From Theobroma cacao (taxonomy: Eukaryota > Streptophyta > Magnoliopsida > Malvales > Malvaceae): a DNA stretch of 64,000 nucleotides. The notes under the pieces are model-generated. The model was not told the DNA's origin, did no database searches, and was given only the letters and a program-made list of their open reading frames with translations. The DNA lies in assembly GCF_000208745.1 (NCBI RefSeq), contig NC_030850.1, positions 13,416,047-13,480,046 of the forward strand, given 5' to 3'. The translations under genes were made by a program, and so were the position numbers. Positions 25,500 to 36,276 of the stretch are shown piece by piece; position 1 is the stretch's first letter, and each line of letters opens with the position of its first letter.

Positions 25500-26880
25500 C
25501 TCCTCTTAACTCTTCTTTTCCTCTCTCTAGCCTTTTGATGCTTATAACTGTCTAGCAGATCAATGGATACTTTATTACTAGGTGGCTTGGGAGCATTACC
25601 TTAGTCTTTTATAATTGCATGTAAAGTTTTGATGTCATTGCAACAAACTTGTTGTATATTTGAGTAGTTTGGTGGTACTATTCTTCAGTTCAGTGTTCAA
25701 TAAAGCAAGGGTGCCTGCTATTTTTCTGTTTATGAGCATTCAGAAGAAAAGCTCTGTCTCTAAATGGTGTTTGTTGTTTTGAAGTGGGGAGAGACAAAAA
25801 GATGAGCATATAATGGTGGTCAAAGAGTGATTTTGCTTTTCACTGTGTTCTGAAACTTCAGGTATGGTTTTCTGGTTTTGATAATAGGGTTCTTGCCTCT
25901 TGGGGTTGGTTGAAGAGAAATGGATTGGGCAGAGAAACAATACTATAATATTCCTCTCTGTTCAGGTTTTTTTGTTTTCTTAACCAGCTGAAGTTGGAGG
26001 GAAAGTGCCATGTGGTGAGCTCAGATGTGTGCACATGGCTTCTCTCATTCCCAAGCTTTGAGACTGTAAATTAATACAGGAAAACAGGGGTTTTGTGGTT
26101 TTCAAGAGAATCAGTTGCAGTAGGAAGACCACCTGATTTGTGTGTTTAGGAATTAAAAAAAAAAAAAAGAAACCCAGTTTAATATATAGGGAAGCAACTG
26201 GGGCTTGGGAATTGGTGATGGGTCTGTGATGAGAGAAACAACCCAGAAATATAGTCCTAGTTTGCAAGTCCAGTTATGTAATCCAAACACATAATTCTTC
26301 TTTATATTCAACTTGCTTACTCTTTGCAAACCACTTCAGGTATTACCTCCCTCGTATCCTTTTGCAGGATTCAAGCAAACTGGCTAGCTGGTTTCCTTCT
26401 TCTTGCCTTTTTGGTACTGCTATTTATTTGAAGTGCTGATCGTATATATGTCGTACAAAACCCCTTTCCTTTTCCCGGGTATATTTATTTTTGATCTATG
26501 AAAGCCTTTCCTTCTTTAGGATATGTGTCTTTTTTATTCACACAAGCAAGAAATCAGTGGAAAATGTAAGTTTGAGAATGCCAAGCTCTTCTTGCTTCTG
26601 CATATGCCCTTCATTCTCCCTTTCAGTCTATACTGAAAATCTGGAACAAATTTATCAATACATCAATATAATGCTCTTCTACTTCTTGCTTTTTAGCCTT
26701 TATTTCTTCATAATTTCATTTCTAGAATAATCTTACCTTTCACCCTCTGCTTCTGTCTCTCTCCTCTGATCTCACTCAAGCCGGTAGAAGGAATAGGAAA
26801 ACCTAGCTATTTTTCCCTTGTATAGTTCTTTTTGTCAGGTTAACCTTACTGATATAAGATTAAGACCCTTTTTCTAGTCC
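25500..26880 (+). promoter_or_regulatory. Upstream region of the 247-residue membrane-protein gene
   Basis: Intergenic DNA presumably carrying the promoter and 5' leader of the gene at 26881. Pyrimidine-rich leader-like sequence lies at 26480-26880. I cannot place a transcription start, and an intron in the 5' leader cannot be excluded. The reading frames here have no domain. Confidence 0.4.
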
Positions 26881-27624
26881 ATGGAGTTGGAAAAGACAGT
26901 TGGGGATCAGATGGCTTCTCCATTGTTTTTCCTCAACAACTCCCTGTCATGGATTGTTGTTCTTGCCCCGCTGGTCACATTTGCTACTTTTTTTATCTTC
27001 GGGTCCTCATCCATCCTCTTCACATCTACAGTCTTGATATTGTCAACCGTTGTGTTCATATTTTCTAAGAGGAAATCAAAATTGGTGGAGAAATCGGTGA
27101 AAGAAGAGGTACACAAGTCTGTCCTGGAAAGCTCACCTCAAATGGAAGATATTTTGGCATCAAAACAGCTGTACGAAAATAAAATTAATACACAGCAAAA
27201 GCAAGCCTCGGAAGGAGAAGGTCAATCCTGTCAGATTCATGACTATTTAGTAAGATCTCCGGATGTCCTATCAGAAAACGAATGCGTGGACCAGTTATCA
27301 ACCACTGAGGATTCTGAAGTGGACTGGCCATTCCGAGACAACATTGATCAAAGCCCGGATTACTCCGATGGATCCATATCTGATGAGGACAGCCTCATTG
27401 AAATCTCACTTCCTGGAGGGCATTATGTTGGTCACAAGGAAGAAAAGCCTAAGTTTAGCATGCAGCAGAAACTGCCAGATTTTATGCCGGAATCCTTTTT
27501 TCAGCAACGGAGTCTAATGGAGCTCTTAGCAGAGTTCAATGAGATGAATGAGGAAGACAACCTGATTGAGATTGACATATCCATGGGCTCCATCAAGTGT
27601 TCAAGGTTTGAGATCGAGGCTTAA
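26881..27624 (+). CDS. Two-pass membrane protein with acidic tail, unknown function
   Basis: Intronless frame of 247 codons starting at an ATG that follows a pyrimidine-rich leader, ending in TAA. The protein has two hydrophobic segments, about residues 24-40 and 45-61, followed at once by a basic KRK at 63-65, so the tail probably faces the cytosol. Residues 70-247 are hydrophilic and acidic. Two stretches look constrained: SDEDSLIEISLPGGHYV in the middle, and a C-terminal block with LMELLAEFNEMNEEDNLIEI followed by a short basic/aromatic end. The repeated LIEI word in both blocks suggests short linear binding motifs. Sequence composition is clearly coding and unlike the surrounding repeats. 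I do not recognise a named family; such two-membrane-segment proteins are usually annotated in plants as uncharacterised transmembrane proteins. Confidence 0.85.
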   Translation: MELEKTVGDQMASPLFFLNNSLSWIVVLAPLVTFATFFIFGSSSILFTSTVLILSTVVFIFSKRKSKLVEKSVKEEVHKSVLESSPQMEDILASKQLYENKINTQQKQASEGEGQSCQIHDYLVRSPDVLSENECVDQLSTTEDSEVDWPFRDNIDQSPDYSDGSISDEDSLIEISLPGGHYVGHKEEKPKFSMQQKLPDFMPESFFQQRSLMELLAEFNEMNEEDNLIEIDISMGSIKCSRFEIEA

Positions 27625-29480
27625 GATAATGATCTTAATTTTACATTTCTACGTCAAGTGTTTTTAAGTTTTTTTGATCCATCAGGATTTGGTGTAACTT
27701 GTTACAAATTTAGAAATCTAATATTCCAGCAATGTTCTGTGCTGCCATTTCATATGATGATATTATTCTAAACTTCGAAGCATCTGCTCATAAATTTATT
27801 TATCTTTGTCCTCAAGCTTTGGATACCTCCATAAAGCACTTGTACTATATGACCCTTTATTTTGTTTTAATGCTCATTAAAGGTATCAAAAGTTCACGAG
27901 CCATGGCCTATTTGATGGACTTCCACTTGCATTCTTTTTCAATTATCTTCCTTTTCCTGTACATTTGGCATGATTTTAACATTTTGTGTCTCCCTGGAGA
28001 CTATTAAGCTGAAACTAGAACATAATATGTTAGTAAAGCAGATTCACTTAATACAGTGTCAAGCATTTGATACCAAATATAAACTACTTAATCAATTCTT
28101 CTCAGTTTAGATAGATTGCCAAAGGCCAACTATTTGAAGCAGCTGCTTAATGTTTCTTTTGATCTGTTATCCTTGGGCCAGATGGAGATCACTTGTAGAG
28201 TTTGCTGTGAGACTGCTTGAACTTGTAATCTCTATCACCAACATTAAGTCAACGCAGGAATGCCTTTGAAAGGTGTTCTACATCTTGTTATTATATATTT
28301 TATAGCTAGATACCTGCGCAAAGTGATCACGAACATTAATATATGGTCTTGTATATTGTTTATACAACTTTTACTATAGATAGACATAGGACTGTAATTA
28401 GTGAGCTCAATTAATGTTAGTAGTGAATAATGCTAAGGTGTGTTTCAAAACACAGCTTTTCTATTTTATAGTTCATATCTATATATATTTATTACATTAT
28501 GATTATTAGATGTTTGATAGAAAAGAAGATTGGAGTAAAATGGGTGAAAGCATGGTAAAGTAATGGAAACAATTTTACATATCACTACATCAATGCTCAT
28601 GCAATTGATATGTTGACTGTGTGTTTTGGCTCACTGGTCATGTTTTCTCCAATAAGGTAAGGGTTTTCATGGAAGAAATCAGTTTATTCTCTGCTTCCAA
28701 TATATAGCACAATCGGAGTGTGATTAATGTTCACCCTCTTTACAGAAATAAAGTGTGAAGACTCGAGTACCAGTTTATCCATAGGTGTACTTGCTTTGCT
28801 TCTGACATTTAGATGGTGTCCACAAATATTTTGGACGGTTCCATCAGATGAAATACATGTACATTTTTATAAAATATCCGCTGAAAATATTTGTGGCAAG
28901 AATTAATACTATAATAATAATATGCAAGGTGTCAGCATGCCCTAAAGCTAATAATAGATCTATCACGGGCTTTTCAAGCAGATTCAGGAAGGGGTATAGT
29001 TTGTCCTCTAGTGGACAGACAACTCTCTGTATCCAGTCCACCAAGCCCATTCTCCGCTTCTCAGAATGTCATTTAATGCCCTCGACGGAATCCAATGGGC
29101 AAATGGCGATGGTATTTCTCATCTCGACACTGGGTACTTGTTCTAACTGCTAATTAATTTTGTTAAAAATAACATCATTACAGCAGTTACAACAATTTTG
29201 GTGCATGCTTTTTCATTACTTACAGAGCTGGGCCTGGTTGAATCCCCCATCTTCCAGCGCCAGACTAGAAAGAACTTTATCGAAAATCTCAGTGGCGGCC
29301 ACTTTGATCAGAGGTTGCTTGTTGGGGAGGTTTAAGAATGTAGGTCTTCAAAGCCAAATCTCCAGGCCCAACACCCACCGACTAGGACTTGAACTAGCCG
29401 AATGCAATCCATGCAATGGAAGGGACAATCTTTCCTTGTATATGTCTCAAAAATTATATAATTATCCATAATAATAATAC
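27625..29480. other. 3' flank of the membrane-protein gene and intergenic DNA
   Basis: Probably begins with the 3' untranslated region of the preceding gene. A 91-codon frame at 27732-28007 lies in this flank and is hydrophobic without domain features. A slightly GC-richer block at 28920-29400 has open frames on both strands; none can be joined into a convincing gene. Confidence 0.5.
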
Positions 29481-29485
29481 ATTTT

Positions 29486-29766
29486 TATTATGAAATAAAT
29501 CTTAAAAAAACAAATAAAGATAACTAAAGAGAAGAAAAAAAGTGTTTAGGGAGAGAAAAGAGATCTTATTGAAGTGTATATATTTACAAATGAAGTAAAG
29601 GGATCTATTTATAGGCTAACAACCCCTTGAATCATAATCCTAATCTAATTTTATCTAAGAGTTCAAATCATATTACATATCTTGTATCTTGCCTTTTAGA
29701 CTATTTGACTTGGTTTGCAATTCTTGGGTCATAATATAATGGACATTCACATATTTATTCATAACA
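29486..29766 (-). repeat. 3' LTR of copia D
   Basis: 281 bp and collinear with 34651-34931 over its whole length, with scattered substitutions. It is followed on the inside by ACTCTCCCTTGAATGTCC; read on the minus strand this gives a purine-rich tract GGGAGAGT just before the LTR. Confidence 0.92.
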
Positions 29767-32700
29767 CTCTCCCTTGAATGTCCATTGTATTAAGAATATG
29801 CCTCGTTAAAACTTTACTGGAAAAAACTTCATGGGAAAAAATTCAAGTGAAGGAAAAAGATTACATAATTCTTTTCAAGAATACGTTTATGAAATACTGT
29901 CTCATTAAAAACCTTATCAAAAAAAACCTAGTGGGAAAAACCTTGATGAAGGAAAAGAGTACAGTGCGTATTTTACTCTCCCTGATGACTGCATTATAGA
30001 GATCTTTAAAATGATGCATTCCAACTTTTCAAATGTTGCAATAAGAAGGGCTTTAGTGAACAAATCTGCTAGATTGTCACTTGACTGAATTTGTTAAACA
30101 CTAATTTCATCCTTTTCTTGGAGATCATGAGTGAAGAAGAATTTTTGACGAAATATGTTTTGTTCGATCACCTTTAATGTATCCTTCCTTTAACTATGCT
30201 ATGCAAGTAGTATTATCCTCATATAACGTTGTTGGAATTTTCTTCTTGGTTGACAGGCCATACATTTCTCAAATATGTTAAGTTATAGATCTTAACCAGA
30301 CACATTCATAACTTGCTCATGAGTTGCTAAAATTTCTGCATGGCTAGAAGAAGTAGCAACTATAGTTTGCTTTATAAAATGCCATAAAATAGCCATACCT
30401 CCATATGTGAACAAATAACCTGTCTGGGATCGAGCTTTGTGTGGATCAGATGACTATTCTGCATCTGCATAACTAATTAAATTTTATTTTGATGCATTTG
30501 AATTATATAAGCCATATCCATTGTTCCTCGGAGATATCAAAGTATATGTTTAATTCCATTCCAATGTCTTTGAGTTGGAAAAGAACTATATCTTGCTAAT
30601 AAATTTACCGCAATTGATATATCAAGTCATGTATTGCTCGTAAGATACATTAGTACTCCAATTGCAATAATACACAGTACTTCAGGATCAAGAAATTCTT
30701 CATTATCCTCACGAGGTCAAAAAAGTCTTTTTTCACATTTCATAACCTTACAACCATTGGCNATGAGAATGATAATCGGAATTGTATAAAGAGGCTTGCT
30801 TGGGCTTAGTGGGCTATGCCCATTGGGCCCTTGCGCCGATCATGGCCCAAAATTTGGGCTGTGACATGTTCAATCTGAAGACTCAAAAAAACTTTATTTT
30901 TCCAAGGTCTTTCATATCAAATTCTTTCTTTAAGTAATCCACGACTTTTGATAACTCTTCAGGAGTTCTAATAATGTTCAAGTCATCAACATAAACAACA
31001 ATTATAATAAATTCATATCTAAACCTTTTTATAAAATACATGGGCATATAGGATTATTACTATAGCCTTCTTTCAACAAATTTGCACTAAAGGGATTATA
31101 CCACATGTGTTTGGATTGCTTTAAGCCAATATAAAGATTTATTTAATTTAATCGAATAAATTTTTCTCAAGAATTCAAATTTTGTGCTTCAAGCAACTTC
31201 AATCCTTCAGGGATTTTCATATAGATATCATTATCAAGCGAGTCATATAAATAGGCTGTAACTACATCCATCAAACGTATTTCAAGCTTTTCATGTATTG
31301 CTAGACTAATTAAATATCGAAATGTAATTGCATCCACCACAGGAGAATGTCTCTTCATAATCAATACTAGGCTTTTGGGTAAAACCTTGTGCGATAAGTC
31401 GTGTTTTATATCTCACAATCTCACCTTTCTCATTTCGTTTCCGCACAAATACCCATTTATATCCACTGGTTTTACTCCATTTAGCGTACGGACTATAGGT
31501 CCAAAAACTTCACGTTTTGCAAGTGAATTTAATTCCACTTTGATTGTATCTTTCCACTTTGGCCAATGATTTATATGTCTACATTTTTCAATAAATATAA
31601 GTTTAAGATCCTCGTTTTTCTTTCATAATATTGAGCTCTATACAAAATATCATCGACGTTTATTTATCGGTTCCATCTTTTCCCATCATGACATCATTTA
31701 TTGAGATCTCTTTATTTTCACTGATTTCAGGTACCTGAATTTCTTCTGAAATTTTTCTCAATTATGTCAAGGGTCTCTTCTAGAGTTTTCTACTTCCTCT
31801 TTCTGACCATCTTAAATATTTGCTCTCTTTTTTTTTCGAGGATTTTATCTTTGGAACCGATTGATTTCTACACTTCTGGCGTGCCTTGTCCTACAAGGAC
31901 ATCAATGCTAATAGGAGCATTCGCAGTTGGTATATAAGATATAGTTATTCCCCTTAGGTTAGTAAATACGTCTAACAACTGATTTACTATATTTTGCAAA
32001 GTAATTATCTTTTGAACTTTAAGTTCATATTGCTTTGTGCGAGAATCAAAACTAGATAATGATAATGTATTCCAAGATATTTCCTTTTCTAGTTGTTTAT
32101 TTTCCCCCCCTAATGTTGGAAAAATTATTTCATCAAAATAACAATTGACAAACTTTGTCATGAATAAATCTACTATCGATAGTTTTAAATATTTAATTAC
32201 AAATTGAGATTTGTATCCAACATATACTCCTAACCTCCTTTGAGAACTCATCTTTGTGCGTTGTGGTGGAGTAATTGAAACATATACCGCACATTAAAAA
32301 AATTCTTAGATGAAAAATATTTGGTTCCTAACCATAAACAATTTTATAGGGAAAATTTATAATAACTCGTTTGGCCTGATGCATACAAATACTACTGCAT
32401 CCAAAATGGCATGCCCTCAAGTCAACATTGGGAGTTTGAATTTCATAAGCTTGCAATCAGTTGGAAGTGTTTAAATAATTCTGTTAAACCATTTGTGTAT
32501 AAACATAAGCAACAGGTTGTTTAATAGTTATTCCAACTAATATGCAATATTAAAGGCTTGAGATGTATATCCACAAACATTATCAAAACAAATAATCTTG
32601 ATTACATAACCAGGAAAATGTGTTTGCAAATGAATAGTTGCAAATGCTAAATTGCCAGCTATAATAAGCACACATGTGACAATCTAGTCGATGCATCGAT

Positions 32701-33300
32701 TAAAACCATAAAATATGTAAATGGTTCACAAGATGGATGTGTGAATCCACATATAACTTTGAATATTATTCAAAAACGTAGGGAATTCAGTCCCAACTTT
32801 AATTGATGGTAGCTTTATAATTTATTTACCTTCAGAGCCAGCAGCACATAAAAATTCATTAGATTGAAAAATCTTCTGGTTTTTCAATAAATGATAAATT
32901 TTCAATCATTTTTTTTGCATCATTATTGATCCGAGATGGTCCAACCGATCATGCCAAACATTAAAATCATTAGTAAACTTCTGGTTTACTATGAGTTTCA
33001 ATTATTCTAATATTAGTATAGTTTAATTCTGAGAACAAAGCTAGTAATTTTTTTCAACACACACTTTCTACTTGAGATAATTACAATATAGAGGTATTAA
33101 GTATCTCTTTCATTCGTTGTCTCAATATGATACATATTTAGACGAATATATTTCAAACTTAATAAACTTCTTTGAGACTTAATAGAAAATAATACATCCT
33201 CTATTACTTTATTCCTCAAGGTAGTAAAATATTAGCTCTTCTGGAGCCTTCAATTAATCTTGTACTACTAGTATTGAATTGACATTGATTTTTTTCTTGT
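29767..33300 (-). pseudogene. Decayed copia pol of element D
   Basis: Minus-strand Ty1/copia polyprotein remnant. Visible pieces: integrase C-terminal region at 31868-32251 (RRLGVYVGYKSQ, FMTKFVNCYFDEIIFPTLGG); reverse transcriptase at 31167-31364 ([40 protein letters not shown]); an intact catalytic YVDDL at 30979-30993; and RNase H remnants towards 29800. The integrase core is fragmented between 32250 and 33300. The RT sequence is close to that of element E at 57683-57860, so D and E belong to related lineages. A block at about 30762-30870 interrupts the similarity. Confidence 0.88.
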
Positions 33301-33839
33301 CAAGTAGGGAAAAAATTTCTTGTCTTTAAATATAATGTGTGTTATAGCAATGTCTGCTAGACATATATTTATGTCATAGATCTTAGATCCAACAATATGA
33401 ATATCCATAAATATATACAATAAGAACTTACAAGTTAACATAAAAGAATATTAAACATAGAATTAAAACATATAATAAGAACATATCATTTAAACATAGT
33501 AAAGTATCTTTATAATATAGTTATACTAAAACATACCAATTACTATTAAGTTCATTCTTGGATATTCTCATTACTAATTAAATGATCAATTCCTTCTACA
33601 AGACAAGAAAATCAACCATTAATATTTTCGTTACCAATCATATAATCAAGTCTTCTTTCAGGATGGATAGATATCTTGATGTGCTATATCAACTTGGCCA
33701 TGATTAAAATCATCACAAGATGTTATAGTTTTCGGTGATGCTTGATTCAATTCAAGATGTACAACAGATACGTAACCAATGGTCTTTCATGCCACATCAA
33801 TGACAATATGTTTTCTATATTCCTTTTTTTTTTCATTTT

Positions 33840-34350
33840 TGTCTTTTCATTATTCATCCACTTCTTGTGAGTTAAAAGTATTCATCCACTTTTTTTTTAA
33901 TAGGTTATTCACTTCTGGTGAGTCAGTGAGTTACAGCATTCATCCACTTCTGGTGATAACATTATCCATCTACTTTTGGTGGCAAAATTATCCATCCACT
34001 TCTGGTAGCAAAATTATCCTTAGATTCTAATAGTAAAATTATCCACTTCTGGTGATAAAATTATCATTAGAATTAAAATAGTGATAGTGTAAATTCTTAT
34101 AACGACTTTTTCCATATCTATAATAATAATTATTAAATGATGTGGCATTCACTTCAAAGATAGATAGATTCATGAAGATAGATTCATGACCATGACCATA
34201 ATTATTAAATGATGTCGCATTCACTTCAAGGAATGGACAAATTTATAATTTTTTTTATTAGTAGCTTGTCTGTCACATTCACTTCAGGGAATAGACATTA
34301 TGATTTTTCATTAATAGCTATATAATAGCAAATTCACTTTCCAATCAAGG
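33840..34350. repeat. Degenerate short tandem repeats in the gag region of copia D
   Basis: Between about 33850 and 34070 the words ATCCACTTCTGGTG and CAAAATTATCC alternate at roughly 25-30 bp intervals. From about 34130 to 34300 a second set repeats ATTCACTTCAAGGAA-like words, with an exact repeat of ATTATTAAATGATGT. A 61-codon minus-strand frame (34039-34224) spans part of it and repeats EVNATSFNNY. This is where the end of gag would lie, and no zinc knuckle is left. Confidence 0.6.
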
Positions 34351-34636
34351 GACAGAATTTAATATATACTATATGATAGTAAAATTTATATTAAAGTTGA
34401 TTTTTAAAGAATGAAAATATTAAAGAGATATCAAGTCACTTACTTGATTTATTACAACCAAAACAATTAAAGATCAACCATTGAAATTCTTTCAAAGCTT
34501 GGAGATGATGAAAACAAAATAATAGTAGCACTTACTTGATTTGCTAAAACTATAAATCAAAACCGAATCGTTGAAATCCTTTTGTAGCTTGAAGATGATG
34601 AAACAAAATAATTCCAAAACTTGAGAGATCAGAGAA

Positions 34637-34650
34637 TCGTGCTGATAACG
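34637..34650 (-). other. Primer-binding site of copia D
   Basis: On the minus strand the bases next to the 5' LTR read CGTTATCAGCACGA. Element E has CGTTATCAGCATGA in the same position (54113-54126). The site is not the usual initiator-Met type TGGTATCAGAGC. Confidence 0.6.
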
Positions 34651-34931
34651 TGTTATGAAATAAATCTTAAAAGAACAAATAAAGATAACTAAAGAGAAGA
34701 AAGAAAGTGTTTAAGGGGAGAAAGGAGATCTTATTGAAATGTATATATTTACAAATGAAGTGAAGGGGTCTATTTATAAGCTAATAACCCCTTGAATTAT
34801 AGTCCTAATCTAATTCTATCTAAGAGTTCAAATCATATTACATTTCTTGTATTTTACCTTTTAGGCTGTTTGACTTGGTCTGCAATTCTTGGGTCATAAT
34901 ATAATGGACATTCACATATTTATTCATAACA
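34651..34931 (-). repeat. 5' LTR of copia D
   Basis: 281 bp, TGTTATGAAA to TTCATAACA, followed by the target duplication ATTTT. Confidence 0.92.
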
Positions 34932-34936
34932 ATTTT

Positions 34937-36271
34937 TGAAGTTATAAATTAAAAGAAAAAAAAAACAAGGGTTTGTATGTATCTAATCTAATTTGGTTCA
35001 ATACTCAAATAGGGCAAGCTCGCGTAACCACTTTTAAAGTCGAAACTCCAAACCATCCATGCAAATTCGATAAGCACTTTTGAAGTCAAAACTCTAAACC
35101 ATCCATGTAAAATCAATTTTTAAAATTTAGTCCACAAGTCAATTTTTATTTTTGTAAAATCGGTTTTTAGGCTAACCCTTCAATCTCGTGTGATTCAAAA
35201 TTGATCATCGATCTTATAATTTTTATAAAAATTAAAACAATAGTAATGATATTCTATTAAAATAGTGTATTAAATTCATGAATATTGCAAAAAAAATTAT
35301 AAATTTTTATTCATTTATTGTCAGGTTTTATTGCTCTTTAAATCTTAATATTTAGTTAATTTGCTGTTGTTGATAACCTTTTTATTTATTCATTTATCAT
35401 TTGTATCGAATACAAACATTGTAAATAACTTTTTAACTTAATGTTCAAGATCTTTATAAGATACACCCTTCTACGAGTTCAAATCTTACTATTAAAAATA
35501 TTTTTATTTATCTCTAATATAATGATAATTATTTGAAATCAGTCTTACTTCTAATTTTTATCCGAACCATGTGAATAAATATTTAAGATCATGAACTACT
35601 AAAAAAAGTGTTTATCCTATAATTTTTGAATCACAGATTACTCACTAACTCGTACAACTATCTTATAATTAACTCAAATCCATCTATTTAAGAACGGCCT
35701 ATAGTGACCTTGATATTGAACCGTTGCACGCCCTAAGCAGTAAGCTCAGATTTTCTATGCGTTGATGGAAGGCACGATTAATACAAAGTCAAAGAATTTT
35801 TCAGATTATGGCTCAAATTGTCAAAGAAGGAAGACAAAAATAAGTATTTTACAGAGTTTATCTGTTAAAGGACTTTTTAAACTTTCTATTTTTTTAAAAA
35901 ATAAAAGTATAAATAATATACTTAATACATTGTTTATTTTTTTTAATTTTTCAAAAGTAAAATGAGATATTCTTCCATCCTAACAAACTATCAAAAAATG
36001 TTTACGACGTTTGCAGATGATTTCTTTACTTAAAAAGTGGAGTTTAATTTTTTTTCAAGTTAAAGAAAATCAATAACAAATACATTATATAGTAGAATTT
36101 TAATTGTGTTTTATAACACGGATTAAGGTATTTGAAGAATACTTTCTTGTTTTTTAAATTAGTAAATGATATAATGTTTTAAAAATCTCTTAAACTATTT
36201 TAAAAAATTTAAATAAATTCTTATTACTTGATTATGTTCAATTAGTTTTCATAATTTTATTTTGATCCAAA
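34937..36271. other. AT-rich intergenic DNA
   Basis: No gene or element boundary recognised. A 67-codon plus-strand frame at 35762-35965 has low-complexity composition and no domain. Confidence 0.5.
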
Positions 36272-36276
36272 TAGAC

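Larger units (their letters stand above)
29486..34931 (-). mobile_element. Copia LTR retrotransposon D, both ends and target duplication intact
   Basis: Complete insertion of 5446 bp. The LTRs at 29486-29766 and 34651-34931 are both 281 bp. The right one begins TGTTATGAAA and both end TTCATAACA, giving short inverted termini; the left one has TATTATG at its start, one base changed. The 5 bp before the left LTR (ATTTT, 29481-29485) equal the 5 bp after the right LTR (ATTTT, 34932-34936), the expected integrase footprint. Coding remnants are on the minus strand, so the right LTR is the 5' one. The element has too many frame breaks to encode protein. Confidence 0.93.

Noticed and set aside
28844..29345. 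Possible minus-strand spliced gene (LPNKQPLIKVAATEIF-like exon, good GTAAGT donor at 29223, acceptor near 29130)
   Set aside because: Joining the exons at these sites breaks the frame and runs into a stop; the downstream frame also contains a stop. At best a relic.
29160..29471. 103-codon plus-strand frame
   Set aside because: Starts at TTG, no domain; runs almost into the left LTR of copia D and looks like chance in a slightly GC-richer block.
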